This document shows, in pieces, positions 57,412 through 64,000 of a DNA stretch of 64,000 nt. The notes under the pieces were generated by a model. It worked only from the letters and a program-made list of their open reading frames with translations. It was not told the origin of the DNA and ran no database searches. The stretch comes from Natronorubrum sediminis (lineage in GTDB: Archaea; Halobacteriota; Halobacteria; Halobacteriales; Natrialbaceae), in the NCBI RefSeq assembly GCF_900108095.1, contig NZ_FNWL01000001.1:1302001-1366000 (forward strand), written 5' to 3'. Position 1 is the first letter of the stretch, and every line of letters begins with the position of its first letter. The position numbers and the translations under genes are program-made.

Positions 57412-60129
57412 ATGAGCGAAGATCACCACGACGAAAACGCACTCTCTGAGGACGAACAGGACGAACTGCTCCAGGAAGTTCAACGGCGTCGAACGCTCAG
57501 CGGACTCGCGGCCGCGCTCGTCGCCCTGATCGGCATCTCGTTTTCGGCGTTCCAGATGTGGATCGCCGCCCGCAGTTATTACTTCGGCGCGACACTGCCA
57601 CTGGTCGGCGAAATCGAACTGGGATCGCTCGAGCCCCTACAGATATACACGGTCCACGTGACGTTCGCGCTGGTCCTGGCATTTCTCCTCTTTCCGGCCA
57701 GTCGCGGCGAGGGCTTCGTCGCCCGCTCTCTCGGCCGAATCGAACCCGCCGTCAGTCGTCGAACTGGACCGGATTCGACGCTCGAGAGACTCGTCACTCG
57801 ACTCGGTGACGCCGTGCGTTGGGTGTTCGTCGACCCGTCGATGAGTCGCGTGACGCCCATCGACGTCGTCTGTATCGTCCTCTCGATACTTCCCGCGCAC
57901 TTCATCGTCACCAACTACGACCAACGACAGGATATGGCGATCGTCGGTATCGGCGACGTCGACGCGCTGCACGAGATCTATCCGTGGCTCGAGCCAGTCG
58001 TGATGGCCGTCGCCACGCTCGGGATCCCGCTCGACGAGGTGCCGTTCGGCTTCGTAATTGGGGCACTCGGCCTCCTGTTAGTGCTCGAGGCGACACGACG
58101 GACCCTCGGCGTGCTCCTCATGTCGCTCGTGGCGTCGTTCATCGTCTACGCGCGGTGGGGCCACTTCATCCCGCGAGACTCGCTGCTCGGTCCGCTCGCA
58201 ATTACGCCCGAAACCTGGGGGAACATCGTCTACAACCTCTGGTTCACCACGGAAGCGGGCGTCATGAGCACGCCCGTCAGCGTCAGCGTCCGGTTCATCT
58301 TCATCTTCATCCTCTTCGGCGCGTTCCTCGAGATGAGCGGCGCTGGCAAGTGGTTCATCGATCTCGCGTACTCGCTGACGGGAACCCGAAAGGGCGGCCC
58401 GGCGAAAGCGAGCACCGTCTCGAGTGGCTTCATGGGAATGCTTTCGGGGTCGTCGATCGCGAACACGGTGACGACCGGCGCGTTCACGATTCCGCTGATG
58501 AAGCGCTCGGGGTACTCACCCGAGTTCTCCGGGGCCGTCGAGTCGTCGGCCTCCTCGGGCGGCCAGATGCTCCCGCCGGTGATGGGTGCGGCCGCCTTCC
58601 TGATCATGGAGTTCACGGGCACTCCCTTCGACGAGGTGATCATCGCCGCCACGCTTCCAGCGATCGCCTTCTTCTTCGGCATGTGGGTGATGGTCCACTT
58701 CGAGGCCGTCAAGAGCGGAGTCGGTGGCCTCCCGCGGTCGAAGCTTCCGGACGCGTCCGACGCGTTACGAACCGGCTGGTTCTACCTCATTCCCGTCTTG
58801 CTCCTCCTGTATTACCTCGTGATCGCTCGCCTCTCGGTCAACCGCGCCGGCTGGTTGACGATCGTCGCCGTCATCGCCGTCATCGCGCTCGTCGCCGCTT
58901 ACGACGAACGGACGGGAATTCCGTTGCTCACGACGATCGTCGCGATTGCTCTCGCACAGGTCGGTGCGTACGCGACCGTCGGCGGCGGATTGGTCGACGC
59001 GGGACAGGTCTTCGCGGGCCTCGAGAGCGCCGCCGAGCCCTATGCCATCGGTGCCGCCGTCTCCGCCGCGGTGTCTGACCTCGGCGTGATCACGATCCTC
59101 GTTAGCGTCGCGTTCGTACTGGCTCGGCCGCTCGCCGACGCGCCGCTGCTCGACTTCGACGACGCCGTCGACAGCTCGGCCGAGCGCACCGCGAAGGCGA
59201 TTGGCCGACCGAGTATGGCCTCGAGCAGGGCCTACCAGTTCGGTACCTTCGTGTTGAAGTCGATGGACTCCGGCGCGCGTACCGCGACGACGGTGGTCAT
59301 CGCCGTCGCCGCGGCGGGCGTGGTTCCGGGCGTCATCAGCGTCTCCGGACTCGGGCCGAATCTCGCGTCGCTCATCGAGAGCGTCAGCGGGGGGTCGATG
59401 TTGCTCTTGCTCGTCCTGACCGGCGTCGCGTCGATCATCTTCGGGATGGGGATGCCGACGACCGCGATGTACATCATCCTGGTCGCGATGCTCGAGACAC
59501 CGCTCGTCGAAGCCGGAATCGGACTCCTGGCGGCGCACCTCTTCATCCTCTACTTCGGGCTGATGGCGGACGTGACCCCGCCGGTCGCCGTCGCCGCCTT
59601 CGCCGGCGCGGGGGTCGCTAAAGCCGACGAGATGGCGACGGCAGTGACTGCGTTCTTGCTCTCGCTCAACAAGGTGCTCGTGCCGTTCGCGTTCGTCTTT
59701 TCGCCGGGAATCCTCCTCCTGCGCGAAGGAGAGGACGGCTGGGGGATGATCGGCTGGGCAGACGTCGCCGACCTCGGCTTCTTCGTCCCCGACGTGATGA
59801 TCCCGGTGCTCGGGATGTTCCTCGGCGTCTACGCCCTCGCCGTCACGATCATCGGCTACCAGTACACGCGCGTCGACACCGTCGACCGGGCGCTGTACTC
59901 GGTCGCGTCGATCCTGCTCATGGTGCCGGAACTATCCCTGCTCGTCGTCGAGTTACTCCTCACCCTCCTCGGTATCCCCTCGCACCTGACCATCTTCGTG
60001 ATCACCTTCCCGCTTCGCGTCATCGGCCTCGTTCTGCTCGCCGGCCTCACCTATCGCAACCGGGCTCGAGCGGACGAAGGTGAGTCGGCCGAGTCCACCG
60101 TGTCGACGCCGACGGTGAGTGACGCCTGA
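57412..60129 (+). CDS. Fused TRAP transporter permease (4TM/12TM)
   Basis: 905-residue membrane protein fusing the small (DctQ-like) and large (DctM-like) TRAP subunits, the form used with TAXI binding proteins. Key stretches: GSSIANTVTTGAFTIPLMKR with SGGQMLPPVMGAAAFLI, and IFGMGMPTTAMYIILVAMLE with GLMADVTPPVAVAAFAGAG. A C-terminal extension of about 150 residues with further helices is present. It is coupled with the lipoprotein and DUF1850 genes, spaced 22 bases behind the latter. Transport is driven by Na+ or proton gradients; the substrate is not predictable. Confidence 0.95.
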   Translation: MSEDHHDENALSEDEQDELLQEVQRRRTLSGLAAALVALIGISFSAFQMWIAARSYYFGATLPLVGEIELGSLEPLQIYTVHVTFALVLAFLLFPASRGEGFVARSLGRIEPAVSRRTGPDSTLERLVTRLGDAVRWVFVDPSMSRVTPIDVVCIVLSILPAHFIVTNYDQRQDMAIVGIGDVDALHEIYPWLEPVVMAVATLGIPLDEVPFGFVIGALGLLLVLEATRRTLGVLLMSLVASFIVYARWGHFIPRDSLLGPLAITPETWGNIVYNLWFTTEAGVMSTPVSVSVRFIFIFILFGAFLEMSGAGKWFIDLAYSLTGTRKGGPAKASTVSSGFMGMLSGSSIANTVTTGAFTIPLMKRSGYSPEFSGAVESSASSGGQMLPPVMGAAAFLIMEFTGTPFDEVIIAATLPAIAFFFGMWVMVHFEAVKSGVGGLPRSKLPDASDALRTGWFYLIPVLLLLYYLVIARLSVNRAGWLTIVAVIAVIALVAAYDERTGIPLLTTIVAIALAQVGAYATVGGGLVDAGQVFAGLESAAEPYAIGAAVSAAVSDLGVITILVSVAFVLARPLADAPLLDFDDAVDSSAERTAKAIGRPSMASSRAYQFGTFVLKSMDSGARTATTVVIAVAAAGVVPGVISVSGLGPNLASLIESVSGGSMLLLLVLTGVASIIFGMGMPTTAMYIILVAMLETPLVEAGIGLLAAHLFILYFGLMADVTPPVAVAAFAGAGVAKADEMATAVTAFLLSLNKVLVPFAFVFSPGILLLREGEDGWGMIGWADVADLGFFVPDVMIPVLGMFLGVYALAVTIIGYQYTRVDTVDRALYSVASILLMVPELSLLVVELLLTLLGIPSHLTIFVITFPLRVIGLVLLAGLTYRNRARADEGESAESTVSTPTVSDA

Positions 60130-60159
60130 CACGGCCGGCGTCGTTCAAACTTTTGTAAG

Positions 60160-61050
60160 ATGGCAGAGAACAAGGTGATCGTGGCCGCCCACAACGCCCC
60201 CGATTCCGCCGGGAGTATCGATCGGACGCCCGAACGACCAGATAGAGTGTTTCAGGTCGCAAGCGGCGTCTACGGTGGCGTCCTCCTCGCCGGTCTCGCC
60301 ACGATACTCGCCGGAGCGATCGACGGCTGGCCAGCCAGCCTCGAGTCCACGAGCGCGGGCGGGTTCGTCGCCGGTGCACTCGGCGGCATCCTCCTCGCTC
60401 GAGTCGATCAGCGCCTGCCGATTCGACTCGGTCGGTCGGCCGTTCGCCGCGTCGCGCTCGCGCTCCCGGCGCTCGTGTTTCTCGGGACGTGGTTCGCACC
60501 GTTCGACACGCCTGCGAATCACGTCACGCTCGTCATCGCGTTGCTCGTGTTTGCGACGGGGTACGCCCTCTCACAACTCGCCGGAAACCGCTACGTCGAC
60601 GCGATGACCCCCGGCAGTCCCGACCGAACGTGGGAGTGGGAGCCCGTCGGCACGCCGGCCGCCGATATCGTCATCGCGATCATGTGGGCGGTGCTCGCGG
60701 TCGGCAACGCCGCCGTCGGCAACTGGCTCGCGGGACTCGGCTGGCTCACCATCGCCGGCTTCTGGGCTGTCAGCTGTCTCGTCGAGGGACGCTGGTCGTT
60801 CGGTCCCGGACGAGAACGGTGTGAAGTACAGTGCTACGACGGCGGACTCGTCAGGCGACGGCCGTACACGAAGGGCTTCGTCGCGTGGGACGACGTCGAC
60901 CACGTCCGCCTCCGCGGCGGTGAACTCGTCCTCGATTCCGGGCTTCGCGACGTGCGATTCGATCGCGACGAACTCGCGGACCCGGACGCGTTTCTCGACG
61001 CAGTCGACAAACGCCTAGCGAGTGGAACCGAACCGAGCGACGGTCGGTGA
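60160..61050 (+). CDS. Membrane protein with C-terminal PH-like domain
   Basis: 296-residue protein with about six helices (VYGGVLLAGLATILAGAI, FVAGALGGILLARV, LPALVFLGTWFAPF, VTLVIALLVFATGYALSQLA, IVIAIMWAVLAVGNAAVG, WLTIAGFWAVSCLVE). The C-terminal 80 residues are beta-rich (CYDGGLVRRRPYTKGFVAWD, VDHVRLRGGELVLDSG) and resemble bacterial PH domains. It starts 30 bases after the TRAP permease stop and could be in the same transcript. The function is unknown. Confidence 0.82.
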   Translation: MAENKVIVAAHNAPDSAGSIDRTPERPDRVFQVASGVYGGVLLAGLATILAGAIDGWPASLESTSAGGFVAGALGGILLARVDQRLPIRLGRSAVRRVALALPALVFLGTWFAPFDTPANHVTLVIALLVFATGYALSQLAGNRYVDAMTPGSPDRTWEWEPVGTPAADIVIAIMWAVLAVGNAAVGNWLAGLGWLTIAGFWAVSCLVEGRWSFGPGRERCEVQCYDGGLVRRRPYTKGFVAWDDVDHVRLRGGELVLDSGLRDVRFDRDELADPDAFLDAVDKRLASGTEPSDGR

Positions 61051-61053
61051 CCC

Positions 61054-61743
61054 TCACTCGAGGTCGACGCGGCCGCTGGTCGCGCTTCGAAGTCGATCGC
61101 GGAACCCCTCGGCCGCCTCGAGTGGCACGCGAACGTCGAACGCGACGGCCTCCTGGTACTCCGCGTCGAACTCGTAGCCTTCGCTCTCGAGGATGCTCCG
61201 AACGGTTCCCGAGTCGTCGTACGCGACGCCGATCGAGACCGTTTCGTGGGGTCGTTCTTCGACGACGCCCGCCGCGTCGACGGCGTCCTTGACTGCGCGG
61301 GAATACGCCCGGACGAGTCCGCCAACGCCGAGATTCGTCCCGCCGTAGTAGCGCGTGACGACGACCGCACAGTTTTCGATCTCTCGCTGGGTGAGGACGT
61401 TCAGCGCCGGCTTCCCCGCAGAGCCGGAGGGCTCGCCGTCGTCGCTCGAGTACTCGCGAAGAAAGCCGCTGTCTGCGACGTCGCTCGAGTCCTCGTCACT
61501 TCGCCCGGCGTCGCCACCGACGCGGACGCGATACGCGGGGACGTTGTGGGTCGCGTCGGCGTACTCCTCGCTGACGGTCTCGACGAACGATTCGGCGGCG
61601 GCGACCGAGTCGACGGGCCGAACGTGGCCGAGAAACTCGGACCCCTGCACGACGAACTCGGCGGTCGCAGGCTCGGAAACGGTCAGGTACGTTCGGCTCA
61701 CGGACGGCCACCTTCCGCGTTTCGCCCCCGCCGTCTCGACCAT
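61054..61743 (-). CDS. YigZ/IMPACT-family protein
   Basis: 229-residue protein of the YigZ (IMPACT) family. The N-terminal domain has FVVQGSEFLGHVRPVDSV, NVPAYRVRVGGDAG, DDGEPSGSAGKPALNVL and VVVTRYYGGTNLGVGGLVRA; the C-terminal ferredoxin-like domain (DUF1949) follows. Members bind nucleic acid or ribosomes in eukaryotes; the archaeal role is unknown. ATG at 61743 is preferred, with GTG 61764 as an alternative. Confidence 0.9.
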   Translation of the reverse strand: MVETAGAKRGRWPSVSRTYLTVSEPATAEFVVQGSEFLGHVRPVDSVAAAESFVETVSEEYADATHNVPAYRVRVGGDAGRSDEDSSDVADSGFLREYSSDDGEPSGSAGKPALNVLTQREIENCAVVVTRYYGGTNLGVGGLVRAYSRAVKDAVDAAGVVEERPHETVSIGVAYDDSGTVRSILESEGYEFDAEYQEAVAFDVRVPLEAAEGFRDRLRSATSGRVDLE

Positions 61744-61944
61744 CGCCAGCGTCTTCGGTTCCACCGCTCACACATGGTGATGCGTACACCCGCCCGCGAA
61801 AAGAGCGCGTCGGTCCGAGCGGCGTCAGTTCTCGACGGCCGACCGAACGGCGTCGGTCTCGGCCCTCACTCCACCGTCTCGAGGGGGTGGCAATCGAAGT
61901 GGCCGACCATCACGTTCTTACACCCCTCTATCGTCCATGTGTCT

Positions 61945-62334
61945 ATGACCAACGATACCATTGACCAGACACTCGCCGAAGAACTCGAGAGCGTTTGTCG
62001 AACGGCAGTCGGCGACGAACTGCGAAGTATCACGTACTTCACCGAAGACGACGTCGACCAGCTCTATCTCCGTTCGGATCTCGATCAAACCGCCGATCTG
62101 GTCGGCTTCGCAGACCACGAGCGACTGGGCTTTCGCTCCCAGTCGGCGTACCGAAATACGCAACTCGGGGCGTACGAAGCCACGATCCGAATGTTCGAAA
62201 ATGGCTACCTCTCGCGGGTGATCCGCGGCGAACACGGCGTCTGGGTGACGACCGATTCCATGTCGATGAATCGATTCGAGGAACTGACGAGCGCACTCGA
62301 GACGGTCCTCGACGAGTTCGACGACACCGAGTAA
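61945..62334 (+). CDS. Haloarchaeal small protein of unknown function
   Basis: 129-residue acidic protein: TIDQTLAEELESVCRTAVGD, LRSITYFTEDDVDQLYLRSD, GAYEATIRMFENGYLSRVIR, GVWVTTDSMSMNRFEE. It has an alpha-beta architecture, no membrane helix and no signal. It probably belongs to a haloarchaeal DUF family (DUF7522-like), but I am not sure. The gene stands alone between convergent neighbours, with yigZ divergent. Confidence 0.78.
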   Translation: MTNDTIDQTLAEELESVCRTAVGDELRSITYFTEDDVDQLYLRSDLDQTADLVGFADHERLGFRSQSAYRNTQLGAYEATIRMFENGYLSRVIRGEHGVWVTTDSMSMNRFEELTSALETVLDEFDDTE

Positions 62335-62347
62335 AACAGCCGACCGC

Positions 62348-62851
62348 TCACTGAATTTCGATCTTCCGAACGAACTCGAGTTCGCGAATCGCGGTGAACA
62401 CGTCGCCCGGGAGTTCTTGGTCGGTGACCAAGTAGAGCTGTGGTTCGTCGGTAAACTCCGGATCCTCGCTGATCGTCTGGCGAATCGAGATATCGTGTTC
62501 GGCGAGCGTCCCCGTCACCTGCGCGACGATCCCTTTCTGGTCGGCGTCGTCGACGGCGATCGCGAGCACCGTCAGGTCGAGAACGGGTGCAAGGTCCATG
62601 AGACTCGGCACCTGCGAGATGTTTTGGAAGATCCGACGCAGTTCCGGATCCTCGAGGATGACGTCCGTCGTCGAGTCGACGACGCGACGGTCGACGCCGA
62701 TTTCGCGCGCGATTCCCGTGTTCGGGATCTCGATGCCGCCCGAGACGACGCGGCCGTCGTCGTTGACGGAGAATCCGCGCTCTAAGAGCAAGCGAATAAC
62801 CGCCTGCTGGCTCGGCGATCCCTCGAACTTTTCCATGATTTCGTCGAACAT
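62348..62851 (-). CDS. HTH plus ACT-domain regulatory protein
   Basis: 167-residue protein. The N-terminal 70 residues form a helix-turn-helix-like part (SPSQQAVIRLLLERGFSVND, IPNTGIAREIGVDRRVVDST). The C-terminal 85 residues are an ACT domain (LTVLAIAVDDADQKGIVAQV, DISIRQTISEDPEF). ACT domains bind amino acids, so it probably regulates amino acid metabolism. It faces the unknown protein at 61945 convergently. Confidence 0.9.
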   Translation of the reverse strand: MFDEIMEKFEGSPSQQAVIRLLLERGFSVNDDGRVVSGGIEIPNTGIAREIGVDRRVVDSTTDVILEDPELRRIFQNISQVPSLMDLAPVLDLTVLAIAVDDADQKGIVAQVTGTLAEHDISIRQTISEDPEFTDEPQLYLVTDQELPGDVFTAIRELEFVRKIEIQ

Positions 62852-63049
62852 TCGTTCTCATCTCAATGCGCGCCGGGCTATAATGGTCGGTGTTCGACGC
62901 CAGTGCGTCCTCGAGCCACAATAGTCACAAAAATCCCACCATGGGACCGCCACTGTCCGGACGGATCACACGCTCGACGACTCTCGCCGGCACTGACGTG
63001 TCCGTCGTCTGACGGGCGATTTTTGACGGTCCAGCAACTACCAAAGCGC

Positions 63050-63832
63050 ATGCGAGAACTCCGGACCTGTGACTTCTGTGGTGGCGACGCCGCCGGCACG
63101 TTCGAAGTCCTGCCACCCGAACTCGAGCCGACAGAAAGCGAACAACGGCGCGTCGTGCTCTGTGCTGGCTGTAAGCCGACGCTCGAGGAACTCCTCGAAC
63201 CGCTCCTCACCCGCGCCGGTCTCGGCGAGGCGGCGACCGCCTCGAGCACCGAAGAAACCACCGCGGCCCCAGACCACGATCCCGCCACCACGTCGAATGC
63301 CGACTCAGCGACACGACAGGGACGAGAGACGACGGCAGAGTCGAGTGACGCTCCCCACGTAGATGACCGAACGGACACCGTTGGATCCGACGAATCCGAC
63401 GAATCCGACGACGAGAGACACGCATCGACCGCCGAACTCGAGTCATCACACCGAGATGGCATCACCTTCGACGAGGTCGAATCCACAGACGCAGTCGACG
63501 CGACCGGCGACGAGGCGGCGGCTCCCGCGATCGAGACGAGCGACGACGCAGCGGCCAACTCGAGTGATGACACACCAGCCGACTCGAGCGACAAGACACC
63601 AGTCGACACACAACCATTACAGCAGTCGAAATCGGCGAGGAAACCGCCTGCAGCCTACGGGAAGGTTATTCGACTGCTGCAAAACCGCGAGTTCCCGATG
63701 AAACGGACGACCGTCGAAAACCTGGCTGCCGGTGCGTACGATCTCGAGGGAGACGAAGTCGAAGCGATCGTCGACTACGCGCTCGAGACGGGCGAGTTCG
63801 TCGAATCGGACGGAACACTGCAACGCGAGTAG
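63050..63832 (+). CDS. Zinc-ribbon protein with long acidic linker and C-terminal helical domain
   Basis: 260-residue protein. Residues 1-45 contain a zinc ribbon (RTCDFCGGDAAG, then VVLCAGCK). A Thr/Ser/Asp/Glu-rich linker of about 130 residues contains repeated SDESDES-type motifs. The C-terminal 70 residues (GKVIRLLQNREFPMKRTTVE, YDLEGDEVEAIVDYALETGE) look like a winged-helix or helical DNA-binding module. The composition suggests a transcription regulator or nucleic-acid adaptor; the function is unknown. It is convergent with hisB. Confidence 0.85.
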   Translation: MRELRTCDFCGGDAAGTFEVLPPELEPTESEQRRVVLCAGCKPTLEELLEPLLTRAGLGEAATASSTEETTAAPDHDPATTSNADSATRQGRETTAESSDAPHVDDRTDTVGSDESDESDDERHASTAELESSHRDGITFDEVESTDAVDATGDEAAAPAIETSDDAAANSSDDTPADSSDKTPVDTQPLQQSKSARKPPAAYGKVIRLLQNREFPMKRTTVENLAAGAYDLEGDEVEAIVDYALETGEFVESDGTLQRE

Positions 63833-63833
63833 C

Positions 63834-64000
63834 TCAGAGCGTTCCTTTCGTACTGGGCGTTCCCGTCCGTCGCTCGTCGACTCGCGTCGCATCGTCGAGC
63901 GACCGCGCGAGCGCTTTGAACAACGCCTCGACCTCGTGGTGCGCGTTTTCACCCGAGACCTCCGCGTGGACGGTGAGCCCCGCATTCATCGCCAGCGACT
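63834..64000 (-). CDS. hisB: Imidazoleglycerol-phosphate dehydratase HisB, C-terminal end
   Basis: Last 55 codons of hisB, cut by the right edge. The visible part contains the second metal/substrate region [20 protein letters not shown] (HHxxE) and the conserved ending [10 protein letters not shown]. HisB dehydrates imidazoleglycerol phosphate in histidine synthesis. hisG is 20 kb to the left, on the opposite strand, so the pathway genes are scattered. Confidence 0.92.
   Translation of the reverse strand, partial: SLAMNAGLTVHAEVSGENAHHEVEALFKALARSLDDATRVDERRTGTPSTKGTL

Overview
The window comes from a haloarchaeon, probably of the Natrialba/Natrinema/Haloterrigena type. The evidence is high GC (low-to-mid 60s percent by eye), very acidic predicted proteins, abundant CTCGAG (Leu-Glu) codon pairs, archaeal information-processing genes (PCNA, primase large subunit, TBP, Hjc, archaeal RlmE/FtsJ, TrmG10) and several haloarchaea-specific families (HalOD1, DUF7344-like, DUF5828, paired TatCo/TatCt). 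It looks like a stretch of main chromosome with one clearly mobile spot near 31-36 kb. No rRNA, tRNA, CRISPR array or insertion sequence was recognised.

Layout. 0-8 kb: 3' part of an assimilatory nitrate reductase gene, divergent tatCo and double-domain tatCt, then a Kef-type antiporter fused to universal-stress domains. 7.8-20.6 kb: ribbon-helix-helix protein, RlmE, a DUF354 protein and UDP-GlcNAc 2-epimerase pair, then a replication/repair group (PCNA, PriL, Hjc) mixed with small membrane proteins, a SWIM zinc-finger protein, a CPBP protease and S-adenosylhomocysteinase. 20.9-29 kb: a secreted repeat protein, an SAH/MTA deaminase-type amidohydrolase, an FkbM methyltransferase, a three-gene locus built around an M14 carboxypeptidase with an H-type-lectin-like domain, a phosphotransferase and a SpoIIM-family protein. 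29-36.3 kb: an accessory region with a winged-helix regulator and partner, a CPxCG mini-protein, a VapBC pair and a 1238-residue Eco57I-like restriction-modification enzyme.

36.3-42.1 kb is a metal-efflux locus: CopA (CPC type) divergent from a SHOCT membrane protein that overlaps a CopB-like (CPH type) ATPase. 42.5-46.3 kb: hisG, a DUF7344-like regulator, tbp and TrmG10. 46.3-55.6 kb: a polysaccharide flippase, a membrane protein, a PiT phosphate transporter, DUF5828, upp, a cupin, a DUF2892 protein and an S9 peptidase. 55.7-60.1 kb: a TAXI-TRAP uptake operon (lipoprotein, DUF1850 protein, fused permease). The end holds a PH-like membrane protein, YigZ, two small proteins, an ACT regulator, a zinc-finger protein and the 3' end of hisB.

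The most informative signal is in the restriction-modification gene. The part encoding everything after the NPPY motif is strongly AT-rich and ends in a stop. The high-GC 3' end of what looks like the previous allele continues after that stop in the same reading frame. A 68-bp copy of that 3' end lies further downstream. This looks like a specificity-domain swap caught in the sequence. The carboxypeptidase/lectin-like locus at 24.5-26.9 kb is the best candidate for an undescribed functional system.
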